A stretch of 64,000 nt of DNA from Cranoglanis bouderius. Taxonomy: Eukaryota > Chordata > Actinopteri > Siluriformes > Cranoglanididae. Positions 47,347 to 56,034 of the stretch are shown piece after piece. Position 1 is the first letter of the stretch. Every line of letters begins with the position of its first letter. The position numbers were made by a program, and so were the translations under genes. The notes under the pieces were generated by a model that was not told where the DNA came from, searched no databases, and saw nothing but the letters and a program-made list of their open reading frames with translations. The DNA lies in assembly GCA_023630585.1 (NCBI GenBank), contig CM042540.1:24831769-24895768 (forward strand). The letters run 5' to 3'.

Positions 47347-50300
47347 CCCCCATCCCCTCCTACATGCCCCTCAGACAGTGTTACTTTGCTTTCATTTAGA
47401 CTCTGATTCAGACACAGCAATTGGACTATTAGTTTTGAAACTGCAAAAAAACAACAATAGACATTTATAGATGATCCTTCTTCATCACAGAAACGGTTTG
47501 TTAATATATTAACAGTGGGATAAATATGCCTTCCTGAATGTACAGTGAGGGAAAAAAGTATTTGATCCCCTGCTGATTTTGTACGTTTGCCCACTGACAA
47601 AGAAATGATAAAGAATGGTAGGAGTATTTTAACAGTGAGTGCATTTCAAAAAAGTTATAAACTGATTTGCATTTTAATGAGGGAAATAAGTATTTGATCC
47701 CTTCGACTTAGTAGTTGGTGGCAAAACCTTTGTTGGCAATCACAGAGATCAGACGTTTCTTGTAGTTGGCCACCAGGTTTGCACACATCTCAGTAGGGAT
47801 TTTGTCCCACTCCTCTTTGCAGATCCTCTCCAAGTCATTAAGGTCTCAAGGCTGACGTTTGGCAACTCGAACCTTCGGCTCCCTCCACAGATTTTCTATG
47901 GGATTAAGGTCTGGAGACTGGCTAGGCCACTCCAGGACCTTAATGTGCTTCTTCTTGAGCCACTCCTTTGTTGCCTTGGCTGTGTTTTTTGGGTCATTGT
48001 CATGCTGGAATACCTATCCACAACCCATTTTCAATGCCCTGGCTGAGGGAAGGAGGTTCTCACCCAAGATTTGACGGTACATGGCTCCGTCCATCGTCCC
48101 TTTGATGCGGTGCAGTTGTCCTATCCCCTTAGCAGAAAAACACCCCCAAAGCATAATGTTTCCACCTCCATGTTTGACGGTGGGGATGGTGTTCTTGGGG
48201 TCATAGGCAGCATTCCTCCTCCACCAAACACAGCGAGTTGAGTTGATGCCAAAGAGTTCGATTTTGGTCTCATCTGACCACAACACTTTCACCCAGTTCT
48301 CCTCTGGGTCATTCAGGCAAACTTCAGACGGGCCTGTACATGTGCTTTCTTGAGCAGAGGGACCTTGCGAGCACTGCAGGATTTCAGTCCTTCACGGTGT
48401 AGTGTGTTACCAATTGTTTTCTTGGTGACTATGGTCCCAGCTGCCTTGAGATCATTAACAAGATCCTCTCGTGTAGTTCTGGGCTGATTCCTCACCGTTC
48501 TCATGATCATTGAAACTCCACAAGGTGAGATCTTGCATGAAGCCCCAGACCGAGGGAGACTGACAGTTATTTTGTGTTTCTTCCATTTGCAAATAATTGC
48601 ACCAACTGTTGTCACCTTCTCACCAAGCTGCTTGGCGATGGTCTTGTAGCCCATTCCAGCCTTGTGTAGGTTTACAATCTTGTCCCTGACATCCTTGGAC
48701 AGCTCCTTGGTCTTGGCCATAGTGGAGAGTTTGGAATCTGACTGATTTATTGCTTCAACAAGCTGAGATTAGGAGCACTCTCTTTAAGAGAGTGCTCCTA
48801 ATCTCAGCTCATTACCTGTATAAAAGACACCTGGGAGCCAGAAATCTTGCTGATTGATAGGGGATCAAATACTTATTTCACTCATTAAAATGCAAATCAA
48901 TTTATAACTTTTTTGAAATGCGTTTTTCTGGATTTTTTTGTTGTTATTCTGTCTCCCACTGTTAAAATACACCTACCATTAAAATTATAGACTGATCATT
49001 TCTTTGTCAGTGGGCAAACGTACAAAATCAGCAGGGGATCAAATACTTTTTTCCCCTCACAGTATTATAAATATTGCCACCAAGGAGACAGAGCTCATCT
49101 CAAGAGTAAATCTTAAGCATGAAATATGAAAGTTCCATAAGTTCCATTCCATCTAGGGCATCACCCTAGATCCTGACCCAGATCTGGAAACTGAGACTGT
49201 CAAGGCAAAACTTCTTTCTTCTGATTCTTTTCCAATGATTTTTCTGTTAATTTTACCTAATGGTTGGACTGTTGTCTTGTGCAGAATGCACCCACATTAA
49301 TTTTTTTTTTTAGATGTTTTGTAAAAGAAGGAAAATGTTCATTTTTTCCCCAAACTTTTGCACTCAAGTGTACACACCTCCTCAACCTGTTGTTTGTGCT
49401 CTGGAGACTTCATGTGCTCCACAAACTTGCGAGGAGTTCTGAAGTGTCGCTCACACACTGTGCAGAATGGTCTGGAAGAGACCTTCGCCATCTGTCATCA
49501 ACACGGGAACATCATTCACATTTACAGCATTTGGCAGGCGCGCTTATCCAGAGCAACTTACATTTATCTCATTTATACAACTGAGCAGTTAAGGATTAAG
49601 GGCCTTGCTCAAGGTCCCAGAAGCAGAAGCTTGGCAGTGCTGGGATTTGAACTCACAACCTACCGATCAGTAGTCCAACATCTTAACCACTGAGTGACTA
49701 CTGCCGCAGAGCAGCAGAGCTTTACAAAAATGAACCATTTTGTGCTCTTTCCATGTGTGTTCATACCTTGTGCTTCTTGGTTCTTCTGTGTTCGATAAGA
49801 TCACCAGTAAAGTGACACTGGCAGACTGCACACCAGCGCTGCAGGCCTCTGTAACACATCACACAAATATAACCATAGCAGGCTCTACAATTCATCCTGC
49901 AAACCTTTCACAACACTCAACTTAAATAAGCACTAACTGGATTTATAAACACAGATCTAATCTTTTGTCTCCAATAAGTAATATATAAAATTAAAAACTA
50001 AATGGTTTAGGGTAATTCAATGGAAAGCCAACCTTATTATTAAAATACAACTTTAAAATAAATGCTACTTAAGTCAACATTTACTTTTGCTTACTTTTAG
50101 TTTAGACTTAACTCCCGCTTGCTTATATGTATAGTCTCCTAAACCCACTATGTTAATGTGATGTCACATCCTTAATGCTGGAATTCATCCTCAAACCATA
50201 TTCCACAGGCTCTTTCTGTTCGTCTTCAGCTAACTGCTTGAGTTGTTAGATTAAATTACTGAATCTGTTTATCAGAGGATTCTAGCTGAGAAACATGTTG

Positions 50301-53300
50301 AAAGAACTCTGGGATTAGCAGATATCCTACAACAGCTATCCTAGCTGCTACAACACATAAAACTGGTTAGGCCATTAGAGGGACCAGCAGCTGTCTGGAG
50401 CCAGGGCACCGGACACTGCAGGTTTTTTCAGGATATTAGGTTTCTCGGGATTTTCTAAGATCCATGTATATGTAACCTTGGTTAGAGGTAATTAGGGGTA
50501 CTGTTGTAGAGGCATGTAATGTCTATACTTGCCTGTATTTGCCCTGTAGTGATTGGTGCATTTTGGGTAGCAGTGTTGCCAGGCAGGTGTTACTCAGGTG
50601 CTGAATCTCCATCATCTTCTGCTGGTGTTCCAAGCTGATCATGTGAGTCTGAAAGTCCTGCAGTAAACCAACATTTCAGTGCATCAGACTTACAAAATAC
50701 ATGTGCTGTACATCTATGGCAGCTAAAGTACAATACTAATACATACAGGATGTTCAGGAAAATTGCTCCAACTTTTCTTTAACAGGATATAATCTTACAT
50801 GTTGGTCAGGAGAAGTGACATTGCAGATATAGCAGCAGTACTTGTCTGCTGTCACACTCATGTCTTTGTCCATGCCCGGGCCTGCAGCAGCTGCTGCCTC
50901 TTCCGACCCAGTGCTGAAGGCTCGACTCTCGCTGCTGTGCTGAATGGTCACCTTAAGAGATGTGCCTAAACCCAGCACCTGTAAGCCAATACACCATTCA
51001 TACAGCCTTACACACTGTCCATACAGAAGTGTGCTAATTATATCACATGCTAGGAGCTTGAGAGGTCTTTATACTAAAAAGAATATTCTAAGGTGTGGAG
51101 GCTGATGAAAATATGAATGAGGTGATATAGACAAGTATAATTTCTGTTGATCAGCTACCTCTGCTGTCCTGCTCTGCTCCACTTCCTTGTCAGCTTCAGC
51201 AGATGGGCATTCCTCCTCTGCATAAGCATGCATGTAGCCTAAAGCAGGCACAAACAGGCAAATTTAAAACCAACGTTATCTAAATGATACAAAGTGTGAA
51301 GTTTATTTTCCCCCCCACATAATAAGAATGGTACTAAGGGCCATATTTAGAGTTGAGTTAGCTCTGACAATATACATATACTGTGCAGGTCTGACAGTTT
51401 TATGCAAGCGCAATATTTCACACTGAAATCTACATTTTTGGCTGTAAATACCCTCGGAAAATGGTGGAATGCCATTTTAGGCCAATATTAAATACATAAA
51501 TAAAACAATGAATTAATTAATAGTGTCTTCCCTTTAAAGGCCATGAAAAGTTTTCTTTCTAAGCACAGAGGAGGTCCAAGGAGACAGAATCTGAAATCTT
51601 ATCTATCTTGAGGACTGAATCAACTGGGTAAAAATTATGAACAATACGTACTTAAAGTGGGCTTAAGTGTAGCAGATGAGTGATCATTCAGCTTATCCTT
51701 CAAACAGCAAAATATAAATAAATATCCATCTATCCTTTTTCTGTACCGCTTAGCCTACACAGGGTCACAGTAAGCCTAGAGCATATCCCAGGGAACTTGA
51801 GGCACAAAGCAGGGAGACACCCTGGACAAGGTGCCAACCCATCGCAGGGCACAATCGCACAAACACTCACACACCCATTCACACACTACTGACAATTTGG
51901 AAATGCCAATCAGCCCACAACTCATGTCTTTGGACTGGGGGAGGAAACCGGAGTACCCATAGGAGCACAGGTAGAATATGCAAACTCCGTGCACGTAGGG
52001 TGAAGGTGGAATCGAACCCCCAACCCTGAAAGTGTGAGGCAAACGTGCTAACCACCAAGTCAATTTATTTTTTCATAAATAGGATGTGCTGGATCAATTA
52101 TTTTGCTATTTTAAAAGCTGCCAAATAATAATGGTGGAAGCCATATTTGCAGTGATTAATGTGATGATTATAATTAGGACTATTCATGCAGGAATATAAT
52201 GGCAATATTCTTTTTAAACTGTCTTTTGCTTTTATGTTACATCATATTACATTTGACAGCAAAGGAAAAAAAACATATTTCCTTTTTCAGTCCATATTTT
52301 CTATCCCTGATTGGCAAGTGCTCATATATAAAGACGGTGGTCTTTATTTAAAAAACAAAACAAAACAAAAAAAAAACCTGTCACAATTCTGCTGAAGAAA
52401 AATCTCTTTTCAACCTCTGAGTGGCACCCCCAAAAAAATGGACTTATGCAGCTCTGCAACCTGACTCTGAATACGTTACTTTTCCCCACCTAAATATTAC
52501 CATAACTTTTGGACTTAAGTCACTGACTCTGAATATGGCCCAAACTGTGTAAACTTCTGAACTAGTTTTGAACAAACACCAGAGAAATGAGAACTTTTAA
52601 TAATAAAAGCTAGAATCCGGAATCACTGCATGTAGGTTATTTTGTTATAATACAGAGGCTATCAAACACTAGTAGCTGTTTTTAACTGGACAGTGTAGCA
52701 CAACACAAAACAGTTACAAATCCAAATGCAGGGTTATCTGTATTCTGCAGAACTGCCGCTCAATGGACGTTTTTGTACCTTTCTGTGTAAACTCTATAGA
52801 TCCCAGGAGATCAGCAGTTTCTGAAATACTCAAACCAGCCCACCAACAACCAGGCCACAGTCAAAGTCACTGACATCACATTTTTTCTCCATTCTGATGT
52901 GAACATTAAGTGAATCTCTTGGCCTGCATGATTTTATGCACTGCAGCCACATGATTGGCTGACTGGAGAATTGTATGAATGTGCAGGTGTAAGTGGGGGT
53001 CTGTGTGTGTGACACTGATGTGAATGATGCCCATTGCAATAGACCAGTCAGGATTTAATATATGGCCAACTAACCTTCCTGCTCTTGGATAGTTGACGAA
53101 TCTGCTGATTTTTGCTCTGCATCTCCACCTTCACACTCTTCAACCAATTCATTAGCTCTGTGTAATTCAGAATGTGGGAATTCAGCTTAGCGAAACACAT
53201 AACAGCAGCTGATCATATTTAAAGTCTCAATTTAGTGTCATTCTTTATTTATTACTTATTTATGATTACCCTTGAATCTTCTGCTTTTTCCCAGTAGGCT

Positions 53301-54138
53301 CTGTTTGCTCAGAGGATGTGGCCTGACTTTCAGCAGATGCTTCCAGTTTTTTTCCTGCATCAACACAAGACTGAATTAACATGTTTCAAAACCATCATAT
53401 GCAATCATATCTTAATGTGCTACTATTGGCCAGCACCACTGTTCAAACAAATGAACTCACCCTCTTTTGAAGTTTTTACATCTGTTCTGCATTTGCTCAT
53501 CTGCCCATTACTTTTCTCTGCTGCAACATGGCCGTTTTGCCTCTTTCTCTGAAGATTGTGCATAGAGCTGTCCTGAAATATAAAAGGTTCACTCAATAAT
53601 TCATAATCCTTAAAAATGGTTCTAATCACTCTTAAAATACCTAGATGACAAATTAATAGTGCAATCTTATGTTCCGTTCAATCTACAGCGTTTAGGTTCT
53701 GAAAATAACTTGAGCAATGTGCAGATGAGAAGCTGTCACCTTATTCATGAAAGCTCCACGTGACTCATGGTGATGTTCAGGTATAAAAGCTATATGTGGG
53801 GTTCTCAGTGGAACACCGATGGGAGGGACGCCGAGAAGAGACCGGCCGCCGCCTGAAGACAAAAAAGGTGGGTGTAGCTGCTTCCCATGACATGGTGGCA
53901 TCTCTTCAACAGTCCAGAAAGTGACAGACATTAGGAATCACACAATAGGAAATTACTCAATGAGATGAAGCAAGGTGTTCAAAAACAAAACCGAGGTAAT
54001 GTTTTTACCTGGTCGTCTGGGCACGGGCACTGTGTGCCGCAGCAGTGGGTAGGGACCGAGGAGGCCCTGTGAAACGGCAGGTCTAACAGTCTGTGCAGAT
54101 GGAAACGGATGTCCTCCAGGAGGTCCTCTGCTTGGCAT
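38722..54138 (-). CDS. ciz1: CIZ1 zinc finger protein, fourteen coding exons
   Basis: Ciz1 binds p21/CDKN1A and cyclins, promotes initiation of DNA replication and associates with the nuclear matrix. Fourteen exons with matching phases give 567 residues, shorter than the human protein (about 900) mainly because the glutamine-rich N-terminal and central regions are missing. Diagnostic matches: GRSLLGVPPIGVPL (about 47-60), GTSLKVTIQHSSESRAFSTG (about 206-225), C2H2-type fingers at C250/C253/H266/H272, C309/C312/H323/H329 and C340/C343/H356/H362, the LITLDAIGCFEDEDD acidic block (about 380-395) and a matrin-type finger C439/C442/H456/H462. The start ATG at 54138 is the first in-frame Met of its exon; an upstream coding exon is not excluded. 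One intron is GC-AG. Paralogue (a or b) not resolved. Confidence 0.93.
39115..39595 (+). mobile_element. Tc1-like fragment, family VIII, in ciz1 intron 13
   Basis: The left end region contains AAAAGTCTACACACCCCTGT, a known type of fish Tc1 terminus. A decayed transposase 5' part follows, with EAVKRPTATLKELQEYLAS-like coding text near 39465-39530 and a stop-laden frame. It is cut off at about 39595 by the LINE below; no right terminus was found. Confidence 0.65.
39596..41892 (+). mobile_element. L2-type LINE, 5'-truncated, in ciz1 intron 13
   Basis: It starts inside the reverse transcriptase domain and runs to a 3' end with TGTAAAGCTGCTTTGGGACA near 41830 and a tail ACTGAACTGAATTGAATTGG. This is the characteristic 3' end of fish L2-like LINEs. 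Endonuclease and 5' UTR are missing. Antisense to ciz1. Confidence 0.9.
39617..40926 (+). pseudogene. LINE reverse transcriptase pseudogene
   Basis: RT motifs are visible: YQSGFRPHCSTETALVKVVN and VLLDLSTDFDTTDH, then VPQGSVLGPLL near 39983, the catalytic box FHCYADDRQLY near 40075, and the thumb NSDKTEVLVLGP. The C-terminal part includes RLDYCNALLSG and WNSLPISVRDSDTASVFKSR. Lesions: a deletion with frameshift and TGA at 39917-39919 (loss of the segment before TDRYQF), and a TAG at 40531-40533. Everything N-terminal of RT motif 1 is absent. Confidence 0.9.
41893..43362 (+). mobile_element. Possible solo LTR of an endogenous retroelement
   Basis: The segment 42512-43360 begins TGTAGTAGCCCTAGG and ends ATTCTGCTACA, a TG...CA unit with 8-bp imperfect inverted ends (7 of 8). 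It has a TATA-like TTAAAA near 42825 and an AATAAAG polyadenylation signal near 43280, a layout expected of an LTR. No target-site duplication is seen and no gag, pol or env reading frame adjoins it. The stretch 41893-42511 may be part of the same element or unrelated. Confidence 0.35.
43222..43242. repeat. Short (TG)n microsatellite
   Basis: About ten GT units. Confidence 0.9.
43797..45339 (+). mobile_element. Tc1/mariner-type element, family IX, in ciz1 intron 13
   Basis: Long inverted repeats of more than 150 bp start AATTCCAAAAAAGTTGGGAC and end TTTTTTGGAATTGGGGTTGT, with a matching inner ATGATTTGCAAATC / GATTTGCAAATCAT pair at about 43850 and 45265. A transposase pseudogene lies inside. 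Antisense to ciz1. Confidence 0.9.
44158..45119 (+). pseudogene. Tc1/mariner transposase pseudogene (family IX)
   Basis: MGRGSPICEKLTVEQFQ opens the frame, with several frame breaks in the N-terminal half (stops near 44273 and 44320). WANAHLKWTEAKWKTVLWSD holds the first catalytic Asp. The next codons run into a TAA (44599-44601). The second region reads SADNAKPHTAS, and the third reads SPDLSSIENI. It ends TQW-stop at 45119. Confidence 0.8.
45340..46200. other. ciz1: ciz1 intron 13, unassigned part
   Basis: No transposon terminus or conserved element recognised. Confidence 0.4.
46201..46322 (-). CDS. ciz1: ciz1 coding exon 13 (matrin-type zinc finger)
   Basis: Acceptor TCACAG|GCACC, donor TTACAG|GTATTG. 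Encodes FVVPVAGFLCKLCHKFYH and then THCKSLTHYQNLQ, the C-x2-C...H-x5-H matrin finger. Confidence 0.95.
46411..46462 (-). CDS. ciz1: ciz1 coding exon 12
   Basis: A 52-bp exon, acceptor TAACAG|GTTAAT, donor ATATG|GTGAGC. Encodes VNPAEIDYKEYDPDTQY. Confidence 0.9.
46542..46673 (-). CDS. ciz1: ciz1 coding exon 11
   Basis: Acceptor CTCCAG|CTAAAG, donor GAACAG|GTCAGT. Contains LITLDAIGCFEDEDDYEEDG, the acidic block conserved in CIZ1. Confidence 0.94.
46674..47540. other. ciz1: ciz1 intron 10, proximal part
   Basis: A short (AAGT)n microsatellite lies at 47312-47345. Nothing else recognised. Confidence 0.5.
47541..49064 (-). mobile_element. Tc1-like element, family II, in ciz1 intron 10
   Basis: The termini TACAGTGAGGGAAAAAAG and CTTTTTTCCCCTCACAGTA are inverted, with inner and outer AAGTATTTGATCCC repeats (IR/DR). 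The left inverted repeat has a ~50-bp internal deletion near 47610-47640. It has the same orientation as ciz1 and is a fuller copy than the one at 8509-9918. Confidence 0.92.
47708..48720 (-). pseudogene. Tc1-like transposase pseudogene (family II)
   Basis: It opens MAKTKELSKDVRDKIVNLHK and reads through the DNA-binding domain to KFA, where the frame is lost at 48313-48315, the same point as in the 8881-9701 copy. The next segment includes VLWSDETKIELFGINSTRC (first Asp) and NTIPTVKHGGGNIMLWGCFS. A TAG near 48011 precedes the second catalytic region QHDNDPK in an interrupted frame, and SPDLNPIENLWRE follows near 47905. It ends NY-stop at 47708. Confidence 0.85.
49065..49386. other. ciz1: ciz1 intron 10, distal part
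   Basis: Short intron remnant between the Tc1 copy and exon 10. No feature. Confidence 0.5.
49387..49491 (-). CDS. ciz1: ciz1 coding exon 10
   Basis: Acceptor GATGACAG|ATGGCG, donor CAACAG|GTTGAG. Third finger, RPFCTVCERHFRTPRKFVEH and MKSPEHKQQ. The acceptor has a weak pyrimidine tract, with a SINE inserted directly upstream. Confidence 0.94.
49500..49712 (-). mobile_element. tRNA-derived SINE abutting a ciz1 splice acceptor
   Basis: On the minus strand it has an A box (CAGTGGTTAAGATGTTGG, about 49680-49697), a B box (GAGTTCAAATCCC, about 49648-49660), a body with TTGAGCAAGGCCCTTAATCC and the 3' end CTGGATAAGCGCGCCTGCC followed by AAATGCTGTAAATGTGAA. This is a well-known fish SINE structure. 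Its 3' end lies within about 10-20 bp of the acceptor of coding exon 10. Confidence 0.88.
49767..49848 (-). CDS. ciz1: ciz1 coding exon 9
   Basis: Acceptor GTTACAG|AGGCC, donor CACAAG|GTATGA. Second zinc finger, RWCAVCQCHFTGDLIEHRRT followed by KKHK. Confidence 0.93.
49849..50532. other. ciz1: ciz1 intron 8 (GC-AG)
   Basis: The intron starts with GCAAGT at 50532 and ends TTACAG at 49849. Nothing else recognised. Confidence 0.7.
50533..50657 (-). CDS. ciz1: ciz1 coding exon 8 with GC donor
   Basis: Acceptor CTGCAG|GACTTT. Completes the first finger (HMISLEH) and encodes CLATLLPKMHQSLQGKYR. The donor is TACAG|GCAAGT; only this GC site keeps the frame into exon 9. Confidence 0.9.
50799..50978 (-). 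CDS. ciz1: ciz1 coding exon 7
   Basis: Acceptor TTACAG|GTGCTG, donor CAACAT|GTAAGA. Residues 202-261, VLGLGTSLKVTIQHSSESRA and the CYIC half of the first zinc finger; strongly diagnostic for CIZ1. Confidence 0.95.
51159..51238 (-). CDS. ciz1: ciz1 coding exon 6
   Basis: Acceptor TTTAG|GCTAC, donor GCAGAG|GTAGCT. Encodes YMHAYAEEECPSAEADKEVE and QSRTAE. Confidence 0.8.
51239..51722. other. ciz1: ciz1 intron 5, unassigned part
   Basis: AT-rich intron sequence; nothing recognised. Confidence 0.5.
51723..52063 (-). mobile_element. tRNA-derived SINE, near full length, in ciz1 intron 5
   Basis: On the minus strand the head reads GGTTAGCACGTTTGCCTCAC and has a B box GGGGGTTCGATTCC. The body has GGTTTCCTCCCCCAGTCCAA, then TGCCCTGCGATGGGTTGGCA and a 3' end with CCGCTT / GCGGTA-type sequence and a GATGGATA tail. 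This copy is the best reference in the window for the other fragments. Confidence 0.88.
52064..52789. other. ciz1: ciz1 intron 5, unassigned part
   Basis: AT-rich, with an (AAAAC)n-like run at 52350-52378. Nothing recognised. Confidence 0.5.
52790..53045 (-). mobile_element. Tc1-like fragment, family V, in ciz1 intron 5
   Basis: The minus strand reads like the 5' end of the element at 20815-21736: MEKKCDVSDFDCGLVVGGLV, then a phrase with SISETADLLG-like text (AGTTTCTGAAATACTCAA reversed). It is truncated before the catalytic part. Its right end is about 30 bp from exon 5. Confidence 0.65.
53075..53157 (-). CDS. ciz1: ciz1 coding exon 5
   Basis: Acceptor ACACAG|AGCTAA, donor GGAAG|GTTAGT. 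Encodes an acidic segment, ANELVEECEGGDAEQKSADS. Its acceptor-side neighbour is about 110 bp from exon 4. Confidence 0.8.
53270..53354 (-). CDS. ciz1: ciz1 coding exon 4
   Basis: Acceptor ATGCAG|GAAAAA, donor CAAGG|GTAATC. Encodes KKLEASAESQATSSEQTEPT and GKKQKIQ. Confidence 0.8.
53461..53572 (-). CDS. ciz1: ciz1 coding exon 3
   Basis: Acceptor TTTCAG|GACAGC, donor AGAGG|GTGAGT. Residues about 82-118, hydrophilic, with NLQRKRQNGHV as a possible nuclear localisation segment. Confidence 0.85.
53740..53852 (-). CDS. ciz1: ciz1 coding exon 2
   Basis: Acceptor CTTCAG|GCGGC, donor AATAAG|GTGACA. Contains GRSLLGVPPIGVPLRTPHIA, matching the conserved SLLGPPPVGVP motif of mammalian CIZ1. Confidence 0.9.
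54009..54138 (-). CDS. ciz1: ciz1 coding exon 1
   Basis: Acceptor TTCACAG|A, then the ATG; donor CGACCAG|GTAAAA. Residues 1-43, MPSRGPPGGHPFPSAQTVRP and following, proline-rich. The presence of an acceptor implies at least one upstream exon, probably noncoding. Confidence 0.75.
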
Positions 54139-54139
54139 T

Positions 54140-55300
54140 CTGTGAATCAGTATTAAAAGTTCTGAAGCACAAGTGAAAACAATTTCAAACATCCATTCAA
54201 CTGATGAAAGTCATCCAGCTCATTCTGAAATCTCTAGTGAATCATCTTCAATATTATACCTGGAGTTCTTACCAGTTCCATAATCTGGAGCAAAACATGT
54301 GTTCCTTTATAAACCAATATTAATTGTTTTTTCCCTACTTGGGTAAAAACGAGAATACCACAATTCTGAGCTGTAATTATATTATTTTTCTTAAAAGATT
54401 ACTAGAATGAACTCTGTTAAAAAAGAGTAATTAAATATTAAATTATACATGCACTTTTGCAGATTTTGTGTTGTCTTGTTACACAGAGTCTAATAGTGCT
54501 TGCGACTGTGTCTCTGACTGTCAGCCATCACTGCTTACATAATTACAGCACTCTGCAAGTAGTGAAATGGCCTGTTCCAAACTGTTTTAAACTGGTAACT
54601 AAATGTTGCTAAAATATAGAAATTAAGCAGAACGTCCTAACCTCAAAAGCATAAGTTAAAAATAAAATACAAGACATTTCACTATTTAAAATCTAAAGTT
54701 GCTCCTGAACAAGATTTTACCTTGGCGTTTAATTTTAAACATTCAATAATGTTTAACTACTTTTCATCATACCTAATATTTCATAATACATATCTCTATG
54801 CAAACACATAAACAAATCTTACAAATGCTCAGAAATTCTGCTAGAAGACCTTCAGTCCCCAGTTACACCAGAAGTTCAGCTAGGTAATGCTATGAGATCT
54901 GATGTGATCTACAGTAGACCTGGAACGTACCTGTTCAGTACACTTTTTTTTTTATTACACTCATAAATTATATGCAGAACATCTACAGCTAAAGTTGCTT
55001 TCTCCTCAGCTCGCCATACTGAAGTCTGTGTGAAATGGACGAAGTTAGTTATTGGTCAAGGTATTTATACTGGATGATGATTGGCTGGCAGATTTTTAAC
55101 CTTATAAAACCAAGTTTATCTGTGAGTTTTAAGACAGAATGTTTTTTTTTTTTTTTTTTTAAATTATTTTTCAAATATTGCACTAACACTTTGCAAAATG
55201 AAAACATAAACACCATAGTTCAATAAAGTAAGTATACCCCAGTGATGAAGTCTGCATAGTTTTCACCCAAAATATCAGACAGAACCTTATCATACTAGGG
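54140..55300. other. ciz1: ciz1 5' region, noncoding
   Basis: It should contain an untranslated first exon of ciz1, because coding exon 1 has a good acceptor. That exon was not pinned down; 54950-55030 is one candidate. A poly(T) run lies at 55142-55160. Confidence 0.4.
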
Positions 55301-55328
55301 ACTTTATTTATTATTAACAACAAGAAAT

Positions 55329-55676
55329 TTATATGCATGCATATGGAGCATTTAAAAATGATGTTCCAGATTTTTCAGCTTGTGGCGGCACTGAGGGGGG
55401 TTTATTTTTATTTTTCAATGGAGTGCCTGTAAGAAGCAGCTTGTCAGTTGTTAATACCTTGTCCCTGGGCGCAGGTGAGGATCTGACAGGAGAAAAGGTG
55501 GAGGTCTGGACAGAGACAGCAGAGACGGGGTGGAGGCGCGAGACTCGGCTGGAAAACGCTGGAGCTGCTTTTCCTTTTCGCGGATCATCTTTTCTTTCTT
55601 CTTTCCCCGGACTGCACAAACCTGGAGACACAGATTTGGCACAGGAAGTGGGTCCATGAGACTTTTTTTTCCCCAA
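55329..55676 (-). CDS. Unrecognised 115-residue basic protein (possible gene)
   Basis: An intact ORF starts MGKKKSHGPTSCAKSVSPGL and ends FLNAPYACI-stop. It is rich in Lys, Pro and Ser, lacks membrane segments and belongs to no family I recognise. Support: much higher GC than its surroundings, and an AATAAATAAA-type poly(A) signal on the minus strand about 10-20 bases after the stop (55305-55318). A second frame (55451-55657) reads MDPLPVPNLCLQVCAVRGKK, so either frame, an exon of ciz1's 5' region, or a GC-rich noncoding transcript is possible. An internal GTATTAAC...CTTACAG pair could mark a tiny intron. Confidence 0.4.
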   Translation of the reverse strand: MGKKKSHGPTSCAKSVSPGLCSPGKEERKDDPRKGKAAPAFSSRVSRLHPVSAVSVQTSTFSPVRSSPAPRDKVLTTDKLLLTGTPLKNKNKPPSVPPQAEKSGTSFLNAPYACI

Positions 55677-56034
55677 AAGAAGCTGAGTGACTTTATCTCA
55701 CAGCGTCACGCGCAGCGCTTAAGTCTATTTACAGACTCTGATCTGGTCACGTGTTTATATCTGCATGCTAACGCGTCTCTAAAACGAGCTAACAGCTCAT
55801 TAAAATATCCTGTAACTCTTAATAGCTTTGGGGACTAACCTGTAAATGAAATAATTCAACAAATATATTTTATATATAATCGTAATTTATGTATTTAATT
55901 ACGTTATACACCGTGTTAGCTTATTCAAACTCCACCAGAACAGTAACGTTTTCTTCGTCCAGTTGGTATAAAGACAGAGCTGCAAGTGCGCCCCCGTGCG
56001 ACCCGGAGGAAGAACTGCAGGTTCTGTGTTTATT
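55677..56034. promoter_or_regulatory. Possible promoter region upstream of the 55.3-55.7 kb ORF
   Basis: Contains CpGs and E-box/CRE-like sites (GGTCACGTG near 55744, CAGCGTCACGCGCAGCG near 55700). Support is by composition and position only. Confidence 0.3.

Noticed and set aside
49640..49712. Possible tRNA gene because of clear A and B boxes
   Set aside because: Only the SINE head is tRNA-like; there is no complete cloverleaf and the SINE body and tail follow directly.
51776..52063. Minus-strand ORF of 95 codons
   Set aside because: It is a chance frame of the tRNA-derived SINE.
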